Shown here piece after piece: positions 40,689 to 50,628 of a stretch of DNA of 64,000 nt (within the stretch, counting starts at the first letter, position 1; every line of letters starts with the position of its first letter). The notes under the pieces were generated by a model that ran no database searches, was not told the origin of the DNA, and saw only the letters and a list, made by a program, of their open reading frames with translations. This DNA is from Picocystis sp. L7 (taxonomy: Eukaryota > Chlorophyta > Picocystophyceae > Picocystales > Picocystaceae). The translations under genes were made by a program, and so were the position numbers. The stretch is taken from assembly GCA_020975725.1 (NCBI GenBank), contig QXJR01000022.1, positions 124,001 to 188,000 on the forward strand, read 5' to 3'.

Positions 40689-41650
40689 ATGGAACCCACC
40701 GTGGGACACGTTCACACCATGCAAATGCGCATGGCGCGGTTCGTGAAGGTGCGTGGGATCGCCACCCAAACGAACGGGACGCGAACGACACGAATGCCGC
40801 CCAAGTGTTCTCGCAAGCAACGGCAACCAGAGCGCGGCTGGCGGACTGACCAGGAGGAGACGTGCAGGAGGATGACTGGAAGAACGAGATCGTGCTTTAC
40901 TTCTTTCCCGACGGAGTGTATGAGCTCCCTCGGTTCACCAGGTGCTGGATACGCAACTACCTGCTCACGGTGGTGCTGTACCTAGGACTGGGCGCACTGT
41001 GGTCCTTGTGGGTCTACAGGATCAAAGGGAAAAGGTACTTTGCACCGGGTGAAATGCCAAGCAAGAAGGACGTCGTCGAGCAGATCAAGGTCTCCATGAA
41101 GGCGATCCCTCTGTACGCCCTCCTGCCCTGCGCTGCCGAGTGGATGGTGGAGAGGGGATGGACGAAAGCCTATGCCAACATTAGTGATGTGGGAATTCCC
41201 ATGTTCTTCGCGTATTTTGCGATGTACATGTGCTGTGTCGAGTTTGGTGTGTACTGGATGCACAGGATGTTGCACGAGTCCAAGTTTCTGTACAACAATC
41301 TTCATCACATACACCACAAGTACAACAAGGAGAACACCATGTCTCCCTTTGCAGGACTGGCCTTCCACCCGTTCGATGGTATGCTGCAGGCCATCCCCTA
41401 CGTCTGGACGTTGTACCTCGTTCCCATGCATTTCCTCACTGTTGAATTGCTTCTGTTTGCAACGGGAATTTGGACCACCAACATCCACGACAACATCAAC
41501 GGGAAGTGCGAACCTATCATGGGGGCAGCGTATCATACGATTCATCACACGCTGTATCGTTTCAACTACGGGCACTACCTGACATACATGGACCGTGCGT
41601 TTGGCACGTACATAACCCCGTACCAGGTCGAAAAGAGAAAATCCAAGTGA
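40689..41650 (+). CDS. STE1: Delta7-sterol C5(6)-desaturase
   Basis: Exons 40689-40748 and 40868-41650 give 280 residues, the same length as the Arabidopsis STE1/DWF7 enzyme (281). The three histidine boxes of the fatty-acid hydroxylase superfamily are present: WMHRMLHE (HxxxH), LHHIHHKYN (HxxHH) and YHTIHHTLY (HxxHH). NTMSPFAGLAFHPFDG and GIWTTNIHD are diagnostic of C5 desaturases. Three to four membrane spans are visible. The ER enzyme introduces the C5-C6 double bond into Delta7 sterols. The second exon alone would start with GTG; the added exon MEPTVGHVHTMQMRMARFVK restores an N-terminus that aligns with plant homologues. The intron (119 nt) has GTGCGT, GACTGACC and GTGCAG signals. Confidence 0.94.
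40749..40867 (+). other. Intron of the sterol desaturase gene
   Basis: Donor GAAG/GTGCGT, branch GGACTGACC, acceptor CGTGCAG/GAG. Phase 0. Confidence 0.8.
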
Positions 41651-41700
41651 GGATACGCATTGCGTTCACACCTGGATGGGCAGAGGTCAATTCTTGTGGC

Positions 41701-41706
41701 AATAAA
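41701..41706 (+). terminator. Polyadenylation signal AATAAA of the desaturase gene
   Basis: AATAAA 51 bases after the stop codon. Confidence 0.45.
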
Positions 41707-42301
41707 ACCCACGTAGGATCGTTTCGTGCGTTGCCATGTTCTCCCTGCCTTCTGTACGAGTGCTTGCTTGCTTGTGCTTGGGTGGGTCTCTCTCCGAGAC
41801 CCTGTTCCTGTGTGACCCTTCGCCGCGAGGACTTTTCACTCTGCACACCGTGTGATGCTATCACAACGGTTCTCCTCCGTCCATCCCTCCATCCTCAGCA
41901 ATTTGCTGAGGATGGATGGTCCTGTGGGATCTGTCGCATTGGTTCTTCGGTTGACAGGGATGCAGGATACCGGGGGTCGTCCACCATGGTGGGTTCCACA
42001 ACCGTGCGGGTCCGAACGGTTATCGACGGTATCGAGAGATCGTCCTTCCGAAACGAGGGGATACCTTCGGAATCATTTCGACATGATCGCCACGATCGCT
42101 TCCTCACACGTTCGTGTGGCGAAGAACACAAACAGGAAGGCGTGTTCCATCTCCTTCGAAATCCAACGAGGCGTAACGAATCGATGCATCCGTGCCCGAT
42201 CGCACCGTACGTCCCAGGTGGAAACCAGGAGGTCGAGGGACGAAGATGAGGACGTCCTCGTCTTGCAAACGGAAAGCTCGCCTTGGCACAGGAGGACGTT
42301 G
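41707..42301. other. Intergenic region with a 27-bp palindrome
   Basis: Contains the desaturase 3' end and the probable promoter or transit-peptide exon of the SDR gene. A perfect inverted repeat lies at 41889-41915. Confidence 0.45.
41889..41915. repeat. Perfect inverted repeat, 13-bp arms and one-base centre
   Basis: CCATCCTCAGCAA, one T, then TTGCTGAGGATGG. It could form a hairpin or cruciform between two genes on the same strand. Confidence 0.9.
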
Positions 42302-43135
42302 ATGCACGCATCTCTGCTCGCGTGTTGCGCTGCTTGTCAGGCCTGGCCGAAAGAAGGGAAGGCCGAAGTGTCGGAGCCGGATCGGGAAGGCGCGGAACCG
42401 CCAACGTGTCACGTGAGGCGCGTCTTCGTGGCGGGAAGCACGGGACAGAGCGGACAAAGGATCGTCCGACAGCTCCACGACCGCGGGATACACGTGCGGG
42501 CAGGAGCGAGGAACGTGAAGAAGGCCACCAACATGCTCTCGTCGACGACGGCTGGCGGTGCAAAGGTGGAGGTCGTGGAAGCGGACGTCACCTGGGAAGT
42601 GGAACGACTCCGCCAAGCCATCGGCGAAGTGGACGCGGTCGTTTGTGCCACAGGGTTTCGTCCCAGCCCAGATCTCAACGGAGTCTTCAAAGTGGAGAAC
42701 CTGGGAACCAAGAACCTGGTGGATGCAAGCAAAGCTGCAGGCGCCTGCAAGTTCGTGTTGATTTCCTCGCTCCTCACCAACGCACAAGCAGTCGGACAGA
42801 AAGACAATCCCAACTACAAATTCTTGAACTATTTCGGTGGGGTGCTGGATCAGAAAAAAGCAGCAGAAGATTACCTGCGGGCTTCGGGGCTGAACTACAC
42901 CATCGTCCGTGCAGGAGGATTGACGAACGATCCTTCTTATGCAAGCGGGCTGTACGTTAGCCCAGAAGACACGTTGTTCGGACTGGAACAGGAGCCTGGA
43001 AGGGAAATATGCAGGGATTTGGTGGCATCCATCTGCATCGAAGCCTTGTTCCAAGACAAGGCCACCAACAAGGTGGTGGAGGTGGTGGCCACGGGTGGAA
43101 CCGATCCACCGAGGCAGAAGTGGTTCGATGTATGA
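42302..43135 (+). CDS. Atypical short-chain dehydrogenase, probably plastid (At2g34460-like)
   Basis: 277 residues from the ATG at 42302. The NAD(P)-binding motif is VFVAGSTGQSGQRIVRQL (GxxGxxG), followed by AGARNVKKA, EADVTWEVERLRQAIGEVDAVVCATG and KFVLISSLLTN. Later come LNYFGGVLDQKKAAEDYLRASGLNYTIVRAGGLTNDP and EDTLFG. This is the atypical (extended-like) SDR family shared with chloroplast proteins Tic62 and At2g34460; it lacks the classic YxxxK pair in normal context. Molecular function is not established; an NADP-linked role at plastid membranes is likely by family. The frame is open upstream to 41852, and an ATG at 42083 would add a Ser/Arg-rich stretch that could be the transit peptide. 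Confidence 0.85.
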   Translation: MHASLLACCAACQAWPKEGKAEVSEPDREGAEPPTCHVRRVFVAGSTGQSGQRIVRQLHDRGIHVRAGARNVKKATNMLSSTTAGGAKVEVVEADVTWEVERLRQAIGEVDAVVCATGFRPSPDLNGVFKVENLGTKNLVDASKAAGACKFVLISSLLTNAQAVGQKDNPNYKFLNYFGGVLDQKKAAEDYLRASGLNYTIVRAGGLTNDPSYASGLYVSPEDTLFGLEQEPGREICRDLVASICIEALFQDKATNKVVEVVATGGTDPPRQKWFDV

Positions 43136-43152
43136 TGGACGGGCAAACGTCA

Positions 43153-43158
43153 AATAAA
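43153..43158 (+). terminator. Polyadenylation signal AATAAA of the SDR gene
   Basis: AATAAA 18 bases after the stop codon. Confidence 0.4.
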
Positions 43159-43210
43159 TAGCATAGGTGCGGTCACCTCCGTGAATGCGAAGGCACAAAT
43201 GTCTCGTCCC

Positions 43211-43945
43211 TTATTCTCCACCTCGAACCGGTGTACAGGCGGCACAACTGAAGACTCGTCCCCACAGACCCCTCCTGCCTCGTCCCTTCTCGTCTGCAGG
43301 CGTCTTTGCTTCGTCCTTGTCCGATCCATTCGCAGTGGGCGATGGCGGCGCTTCTGCATCGACCTTGAGCGCCTTGCCTTGGTCCGAGCGGTTCGCCTTT
43401 GCGTCGGTGGGGTGGTGCACGGGTTCTACTTCGTCTCGTGGAGATGTGCCTGCGCTTTGCTTCTTCGACAGCGTGTCGATGATGGGACGTCGATCATCAT
43501 CGGTGGTGTGCACTTCCACGCCTTCGGCCTCTTCTCTTTCCTTCTGGCTGGACGCGGATCTTCGGGCGGCGTGGACTTCGTGAAGGCGATCCACCCTTGC
43601 TTTGAGCGCTTGGGCTTCCGCCTCGAGTTTCTCGTAATCTTCCCGATTCACTTTGTCTTTGTTCTTCATCATGTCCTGCTGCAGATCTACCATTTTCAAG
43701 CGCAAGGACTCTTGTTTTTTCTGCTCTTCTTCCAGCTTCCTTTGGAGGGCTTCGAGTTCGTGGCGCAAACTGCGTTCCCTTTCTTTGGTTTCACGTTCGT
43801 TCTTTTCCTTCTCTTCAACCTCCCGCGTTTTGTGGTTTTGGATCTTCAGCTTCCTCACCACGACGGGAAAGGATACGAACACGGCGATGGTTCGGATCAC
43901 ACTGGCACGTAGAGGGATGCCCAACACACGTCGCGAAGGTGGCAT
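43211..43945 (-). CDS. Coiled-coil protein with N-terminal membrane anchor, unknown function
   Basis: 244 residues from the ATG at 43945. A hydrophobic segment (VIRTIAVFVSFPVVV) near the N-terminus is flanked by basic residues and looks like a signal anchor. It is followed by about 90 residues of continuous charged coiled coil (TREVEEKEKNERETKERERS through ALKARVDRLHEVHAARR). The C-terminal third is disordered, Ser/Asp/Lys rich, ending RRGLWGRVFSC. The frame stays open further 5', but that part is Gly/Val/Trp-rich shadow sequence over CA repeats. It is convergent with the SDR gene, 75 bases apart. No family is recognised. Confidence 0.65.
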   Translation of the reverse strand: MPPSRRVLGIPLRASVIRTIAVFVSFPVVVRKLKIQNHKTREVEEKEKNERETKERERSLRHELEALQRKLEEEQKKQESLRLKMVDLQQDMMKNKDKVNREDYEKLEAEAQALKARVDRLHEVHAARRSASSQKEREEAEGVEVHTTDDDRRPIIDTLSKKQSAGTSPRDEVEPVHHPTDAKANRSDQGKALKVDAEAPPSPTANGSDKDEAKTPADEKGRGRRGLWGRVFSCAACTPVRGGE

Positions 43946-44185
43946 GGCGACGTCCACTCCCACCGAATCCGCCTCCCCAAAAGGGGATGAGAGCATCCCG
44001 CTCCCATGCTTGCCAAGGACACTCGGACTGCCCATCCACCCCCACACCCACACTCGGATCCACAACCACACGCCGACACCCGCACAAAGACGCCCGGACG
44101 CAAACATAGAGACAGAGCGAGACACCGAAGCCTGCCCTAACCTCGTGCACGTGAGGGGGATGGGAGGGACACATACATGATCCAA

Positions 44186-45136
44186 GTGTGGACGCCAAAA
44201 GGGGGTTCTTGACCAGGTTGCATACGGACGACCTTATTCAGACGCCAATCGAGGGATTAGTCTACGTTGCGTTTTGCATCATGTCCGCCTCTTTCTAGCA
44301 ACCGAGAAACAAATATTTGTGCACACCACATGGTTCGACGGGAGTTTTTGGTAACTGCAACCATGGTGGTTGCACTCGAGTTGGAATCACGGACGCCCTA
44401 TCTAGTTGGGCTAGACAAGAAAGAAAAAGATGCGCATTAGGTCGATCAAACAAGACGATCCAAATGCCCAAGCACGGTCCGTGCGCTCATGTGCATACCC
44501 CGACGTGTACAGGTGAGAAACAACTTTTCTCCCCTACACGCCCGATAAGCGTATGGAATGTACCACACATTCTACGCTCAAATGGAAATTTTCCATAAAC
44601 TGTGAGGGAAGGAGGCAAGTGACGAGAACGATTCAAAGATATACAAGGAATGAAACCAGAGTGTCGAGAACTCCATGCATGGCGTGGTATTTGGGGCCAA
44701 ATAACCAGACTACATTTGAATTTGATGCAAGTGCGCAGTTTGCGCACATTCATACGACCGAACAAAACATGTGTTGCACCCGATGGTCCTCACGTGCCTT
44801 ATGCTTTATGAATAATATGAAAACACGCAAATAGCATTCAAGTTTGACATCAAGCCAACATAATCACGTGTATACCAAGCGACTTTGAGTTGAATGGGCG
44901 AGCGAAAACTATGATAGATGTCCCAATTGGTCGGCCAAGGTACTCCTATCGCTACTTTTGGAAGACGTGAAAGGCACGATTGTAACGGGGGAGGGGGTGC
45001 ACTAGCCATTTAACGGATTAAATTGCCCGCAATAATGGTTTGCGGCATCGTCCATTAGCATCTTGAATGTATCTAGGTTCTTAAGCTTTTGAAGAAATCG
45101 TTTCTTCCATTAGACGAGGATATGTACCTCTCCTAC
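44186..45136. other. AT-rich intergenic stretch
   Basis: Short frames only. No recognisable gene, LTR or RNA. Confidence 0.5.
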
Positions 45137-45425
45137 GGTTGAGCATGCTCGTCCCTAGTCTAAGCAGGACGCGTCCCCACTGACCAAGCCCCTAGATTTA
45201 TCCGGGATTCTTCGAGGAATGAAGGAGCTTTGCAGGACCTCGAAGAGACATACCCTCGAACATGCGGTGAAGATTTGAAGAAGATCTGTTTGTTCTACTC
45301 TAGCGGTCCTCCACGGGCAATGAACGATCTTGCTCAGAGTAACCTCCGCCACCCATGGTGGTTATGTGATAGATCAAGTACGAAGGTGGCGACCCACGAA
45401 CGTATAGAAAGATTTGCTTCTTACA
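45137..45425 (+). mobile_element. LTR of family C (Ty1/copia type)
   Basis: About 289 bp, beginning GGTTGAGC and ending CTTCTTACA, with the shared tail word GGTGGCGACCCACGAACGTA. It aligns with the solo LTR at 47409-47694. No primer binding site follows it, and flanking duplications are not clear. Confidence 0.7.
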
Positions 45426-45971
45426 TCAAAGTTACCGAAGATAACATAGCAAAAGGTAAGAAGTCATTACACATGGATTTAATCAAGCCGATCAACCCTG
45501 TATGCGTTAAGGGTGATAAGTATGTTCTTCGCATTCAAGATGTGAACAGTAAACTTGGAATTGTAAAACCATCTACAAGCAAGGCATAGGCAAACAATGT
45601 GGTCAAAAGTGTTGTTAGAGTATTGGAAAAAATACTGGAAACCAAGTAAAAGCATTTTGATAGGACCGTGGCTTGGAATTTCTCAATATGCATTATTCGT
45701 TGTTCCTAAAGGACGATGGTATCGAACATCATACAAATGCTCACTATATACCACAGTAAAATGGAAATACAAAAAGATTCTACAAAACAATTATGGATAT
45801 GGTTCGGTCAGTCCTAGTGGACTCCGACCTAGACAAGAGTTTCTGGATCTTTGCGGTCGTATACTATTCGTTTGTGAGAAAGCGCCTGCCATGCAATCCA
45901 CATTTGCAAAATCCTTTAGATATGGTGTTTGGCAAGCACTCAGACCTCCTCAAAATGAAATTTGCGAATAA
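45426..45971 (+). mobile_element. Fossil Ty1/copia integrase fragment
   Basis: Short conceptual pieces here match the integrase region of the copia element at the right edge of the window (for example LHMDLIKPINP and SKLGIVKP). The fragment is broken, with several interruptions, and much more diverged than that element, so it is older. It is bounded by an LTR on each side, which do not match each other. Confidence 0.75.
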
Positions 45972-46267
45972 TGTAAGAAGCGCTCTTTTTTGTGAGACGT
46001 TCGTGGGTTTCCACCTTCGTACTTCTATTTCAACAAAACAAACGGAGGGTGGATAACACCCCGTACTAGGATTCCCATGGCACACTGAGGGATACGGGGA
46101 ATGCTCCCACGATTCCTCGTCGGTGATGACACTGTAGTCTGAGGGCATGTAACTTCGAGGAGTCGACAGACTCCCTCATACCTCGAAGAGTACTAGATAG
46201 TTTCAGGTCAATTATCTAAAGACTTTCGACCTCTCAAGGGTTGAGGCATGAGTACTTCCAATAGACA
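45972..46267 (-). mobile_element. LTR of family A, inverted
   Basis: 296 bp in inverted orientation (starts TGTAAGAAGCGC, ends GACA). It aligns to the direct copies at 46612-46905 and 61158-61376. It directly abuts the integrase fragment. Confidence 0.75.
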
Positions 46268-46438
46268 ACGTTGTTCTTTTCTGCCAAGTGCGGTTCCAAT
46301 GAACGGGGAACTTGACGCAAAAAGAAAAATTAAAATGTACTTGTGACTTGAACTAGCTACAAAAGGCATGTACAAAGTTTGGTGCGGTGGAAAAAAAATT
46401 GTCTACAACTACTGCATTTCTTACTGATAATCTGCAAG
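46268..46438. other. Unassigned sequence between LTRs
   Basis: About 170 AT-rich bases with no recognisable element. Confidence 0.4.
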
Positions 46439-46611
46439 AATATAATAAGAACGCTCAAGCCCTGGTCTTTGAGAGGTCGGATCCCTAAGGGAGCACTACC
46501 GAGGTTTTTTTCGATTACCTTCGAGGAGTGTGGAACCATTGGGTCCTCGAAGGGCGATGCGCATCCCTGCAGTGAACCGCACTGACGAGGATCAATAAAG
46601 GTTAGAGACGT

Positions 46612-46905
46612 TGTTGAAGATACTCATGTCTTTAACCTAGAGTGGTGGGAAACCTATGAATGATCCACCTCAAGCTACTTGGTACCCTTCGAGGTTCGAG
46701 GGAGTCTATTGACTCCTCGACGGTACATGCCCTCAGACTACAGTGTCATCACCAAAGAGGAATCCCCCGTGGATCGCCCGTATTCCTTTGAGTATGCTAG
46801 AAACCCTAGCAGAGAGTGATATCCACCCTCCGTTTTGATTGTTGAAATAGAAGTACGTACGTGGAAACCTACGAACGTCTCTCACACGACACAACGCTTC
46901 TTACA
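46612..46905 (+). mobile_element. Solo LTR of family A inside a family B LTR
   Basis: 294 bp, from TGTTGAAGATAC to CTTCTTACA. It is flanked by GACGT on the left and GACGC on the right, a near-perfect 5-bp target duplication. No internal element sequence is present. Confidence 0.85.
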
Positions 46906-46952
46906 GACGCAATCCTCAAAGGTTGGTAATGCCGCCATTGAGTGGGAATACT

Positions 46953-47240
46953 TGCAAGAAGCTCGTTGCTTTGCACGTTCATGGGTCGCCATCTTCAAAC
47001 TTGATGTCTTTCACAGCCGAAACGCGTGGCTGAGTTTACTTCGATGGTAATTGCTCATCGCCCGTAGAGGACTGCTGCAATAACACCTGACAAATCCTCT
47101 TCGGTCATGACTGCATGTTCGGAGGCACATGTACGTTCGAGGAGCTGTGAAGCTCCCTCATTCCACGAAGGGTACCGGTCAAGTCTGAGACTTTTTGACT
47201 GGACGCGTCCCATATAGTCTACGGAGACGCACACTCAACA
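46953..47240 (-). mobile_element. Solo LTR of family C, inverted, inside the same family B LTR
   Basis: 288 bp, from TGCAAGAAGCTCG to CACTCAACA. The host LTR continues on both sides: left flank ATACT, right flank GTACT, a 4-of-5 target duplication. Confidence 0.8.
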
Positions 47241-47408
47241 GTACTCACCATTCATTCATGCATGTAAAGTACGACGTCATATGTGCGAACCCACAAATGT
47301 ATCTCAAGTCAGCACCCTACTTGCATAATTAAATATATCATCAGCACAAAATCAAGAATGTTCGTTGGAAGACAAGATGTTGCGAACAGAACTTATACCG
47401 ACAAAAAG

Positions 47409-47694
47409 TGTTGAGCGAGCTCGTCCCTACTTTAGACAAGACACGTCCCCGCTTAGAAGCCTGACATGTATACAGTACCCTTCGAGGAACGAGCGAGCTT
47501 CATAGCTCCTCGAAGGAACATGCCCTCATGACTCTTGTGAAGTAACCGTCGAGGATTGTACGAGATGCACCTACAATCCTCTGCGACGGATGGAAACCCT
47601 ACTCCAATGTATTTCCAACCACCCATTTCGTGTGTTGAAATGGATCAAGTACAAAGGTGGCGACCCACGAACGTACATGTGGCAGCTTCTAACA
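47409..47694 (+). mobile_element. Solo LTR of family C with perfect 5-bp target duplication
   Basis: 286 bp from TGTTGAGCGAGCTCG to CTTCTAACA, flanked by AAAAG on both sides. No primer binding site or internal sequence follows, so it is a solo LTR formed by recombination. Confidence 0.88.
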
Positions 47695-47857
47695 AAAAGA
47701 GATGACATGGAGATTAAGGTAAATTAAGAACAACCTAAAACAAGCACGTGCGAAGAGCTTATAGATGTTGCGGCCAGTGTCGTCGAAAATCCAAGTGAAA
47801 CACGACAGTATCCTATCCGTAAGCCACGACCACCTAAACCTTTTTGGATTGCGCATG

Positions 47858-48152
47858 CGTTGAGGCTGCTCCAGCCCTGGTCCCTGGGAGGTCGAATCCC
47901 TTGGGGACCACGACCGAGTTTCGGTCGAGTACCTTCGAGGAGTATGGGGCCCCTTTGGGTCCTTGAAGGGCGATGCCCATTCCTGCATTGTTCGATACCG
48001 ACGAGGAGGGATCCCGGTTTACTGAGAGGTCCTCTGCGGTCGATGACGCCGCCATTGAGTGGGAATACTCACCACTCATTCTTGCATGTAATACACAACT
48101 ACAAAGGTGGCAACCCACGAACGTACCTAAAGTCAACACCATGCTTCTTACA
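47858..48152 (+). mobile_element. LTR of family B, solo
   Basis: 295 bp aligning at about 95 percent by eye with 61720-62014 (CCTGGTCCCTGGGAGGTCG, CTTCGAGGAGTATGGGGCCC). No element interior adjoins it, and flanking target duplications are not visible. Confidence 0.8.
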
Positions 48153-49713
48153 GAGATTGAATGGGACTTTTAGCGAAAGAACATTATGATGGGCCGGGAG
48201 CTATGTGTTAGCAATGTTCTAGAGAGAACTTTAAGATGGCGGATCGTCATAGTGTGTCTGTTCCGAATCAAGGTAAAATGCGGGCATACGTGAGAATGAC
48301 GTTTGGGAATGGCCACCTTCGTTCTTCGATTTGAATACATGGAATGGAAGGTAGGTACTGCTTGTGATTAGTAGTTCCATCGTCGTCAGACCTATGTAGG
48401 GGCTAGCCCATACCCCACTTGTCGATAAGATCAATGCTAAAGGAAGCACGGTGTTGTTTGTTAATGTGTTCTTGGGTTACCACCTTCGTACTTGTGAACT
48501 GCACTTCGAGCATGATTGGTAACTACCAAAAATAAAAAGGTGGCCTTATCTACCGTTGAGATTTTTGTAGTAATAGTAGCCGATCCTTGTCGTTGTCGTT
48601 CACTACAAGTTTAGACATTGACCTTCGAGCACCCAAAAGGTTGCACGTTCCTTGAAGGGTATCGGATATATTTCGAGCAGGGCACAACATGGATTCGAGT
48701 TTTTTGACCTAGAGGGCCGAATTCCTTAAGGTGAGTCCAACATAAAGAATATTTGGTCCACAACTCAAGTACGTGCAATGCTAGAAGCTTTTCTTTCAGG
48801 GTGATGTTTTTGATAAAGGCAAGTTGGAACATCGAAGTCAAATGAATGGAGAAGTAGAATGCTAATTTATACCTTTGACTGGTAGAGGAATCTCGGTTGG
48901 GCTTAGCAAAACCAACATCGGCAAAAATTCGAATTCCTCACATCTATCCTACTATGATCAGCCAATTATTGAATCATGTACACCAACATAAACTGGAGCA
49001 AATATTTTCCGAACTAAGCAACATTTGTTGTAAGTGGCAGAGTCTTTGTCATGGAAGTTCCTTATTAAATTCAATCGAGCACAGAATAAATAAGAACAAA
49101 GTTATTGTATTCCTGGTTGCCCCATCTTCACGTTCTATATAAGAGACTGCACGTCTTCGTGGAAGCAGATTTGTCAATTCAAGAACTCCTTTATTTATAT
49201 GAGTGGAGACGCAGCCTACTACTGAGTGTATGTAGATTTGTCATAAAAGTACGCACGAGGCCTTTTTCAATCAATGCAACATAAAACTCTGTAGACATGC
49301 GACATGTAGACCGTTACCTGGATCGACGATGGCATCCTGTTGAAAAGCTAAATATTCAAGCTTTTGGATCATATAGAAAAAGTGTAGCACGGTAATGTGT
49401 TTAGTGTGTTTGCTCGATAAGGTGAGCTTACTAGATCTCTTACCAAACTTTGTGATTTACATTCTTTGCACAGCGCATTATTGATCAAGCTTTTTGCAAT
49501 CGGCCGTACAAGCAACATGCGAACCTTGCAATTTGAATACTCCTATGCTAATGTTTTATACTGCAGCACTAAGATTCAGCCATCACACATCCTCACATAC
49601 ACAATACAAGTCGGTATTGCAAACTTGCTTTTTTCTATTGCAAAAGATAACAAAACACACAACGTCTCTGGGACAAAAGGGTTACATGGGCACCGATGCA
49701 TCCAGATCAATTA
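48153..49713. other. AT-rich stretch with decayed LTR traces
   Basis: Words such as CCACCTTCG, GTGTTCTTGGGTTACCACC and CTTCGAGCA at 48300-48510 and 48600-48700 look like very old remnants of the LTR families above. From 48850 to 49700 only short frames are seen. Confidence 0.45.
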
Positions 49714-50628
49714 TTAGACATATGATGAAGTTGTTCTCCTGATGGATCTGTAAGGAAACAGCAGATTTGAATCCTCCGAGGAAGAAATGGGAGATTGGGA
49801 AGGACTGCGGCATACTTCCTGAGTTATCCGGTAGGATACAAAGGGTCCTCCACTGGTGCATTGACGTTGCTCCTCCCCATTGTCGCGAAAAACAGACTGC
49901 ATCCTGACCATCCTTGCCTGCAATTTCTCAAATGCCCTTGACATGATTCTTTGCAGGAGGCATGGGCTAAGCGAAGCCAACCTCTTGTCTTCTTTGATAT
50001 GCTGGTACTCATCACTGAGTGCCTCAATGCAGTTGTCTTGAAGGTTCACAAGGTTGTATTTATCTGCCAACAGGGCTGTGTGAAGGGTTGGCCGGTTGGA
50101 TAGAATCTGATCGCAAAGGGCAAAAACTGCTGGACCACACTTGAAGGCATCAGCCAACTCTAGAGCTTCTGTAACATCAAGTGTATTGAGCTTGATGCAT
50201 TGCAGCATCTTCTCTTCACATTTTGCCTTCAGCGCTGGCATGTCATACTCCTCAGAAAAAGAAAGCATGAGCGGCAGGGAATCCAGATCAATTTCCCTTG
50301 GACATGGTGGATAAATAACGGCCAGCAGAGCAACAACTTGTTCCTTGCTTTTACCAGGCAATGGAAGTACATTCTCATCAAACTCCATCTGAAGGAGATC
50401 GAAGAAAACATTCGACCAAAGACCAAGCACGGCCTTTGAAGCGTAAAGACATTCATGAGAATCCAAACGAAGCACCACATCCCAGAACGGTGATGACGTG
50501 GGAGTGGAAAAATCTTGCATCTTTTCCTCTTCATGAATGACTCGAGGGTAACTTACCCGCCTGTTCACATGTGCAGTCGCCTGACTGCTGGTGAAAGGTT
50601 TGTCCATGACTGACGATATTGCTGCCAC
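49714..50628 (-). CDS. BTB/POZ domain protein
   Basis: 304 residues in one exon. The BTB domain covers about residues 45-150: FWDVVLRLDSHECLYASKAVLGLWSNVFFDLLQ, then VVALLAVIYPPCPREIDLDSLPLMLSFSEEYDMPALKAKCEEKM. A BACK-like helical region follows (LELADAFKCGPAVFALCDQIL through LSPCLLQRIM) and a short coil before a Ser-rich tail. There is no MATH, Kelch or NPH3 domain. BTB proteins of this kind are usually substrate adaptors for CUL3 ubiquitin ligases; the target is unknown. An in-frame ATG at 50607 is an alternative start. Complete, no intron seen. Confidence 0.85.
   Translation of the reverse strand: MAAISSVMDKPFTSSQATAHVNRRVSYPRVIHEEEKMQDFSTPTSSPFWDVVLRLDSHECLYASKAVLGLWSNVFFDLLQMEFDENVLPLPGKSKEQVVALLAVIYPPCPREIDLDSLPLMLSFSEEYDMPALKAKCEEKMLQCIKLNTLDVTEALELADAFKCGPAVFALCDQILSNRPTLHTALLADKYNLVNLQDNCIEALSDEYQHIKEDKRLASLSPCLLQRIMSRAFEKLQARMVRMQSVFRDNGEEQRQCTSGGPFVSYRITQEVCRSPSQSPISSSEDSNLLFPYRSIRRTTSSYV

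Larger units (their letters stand above)
46439..47326 (+). mobile_element. LTR of family B, split by two later LTR insertions
   Basis: Three blocks (46439-46611, 46911-46952 and 47246-47326) sum to about 296 bp and align in order with the intact family B LTRs at 47858-48152 and 61720-62014. They are separated by a family A LTR and an inverted family C LTR. Confidence 0.85.
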
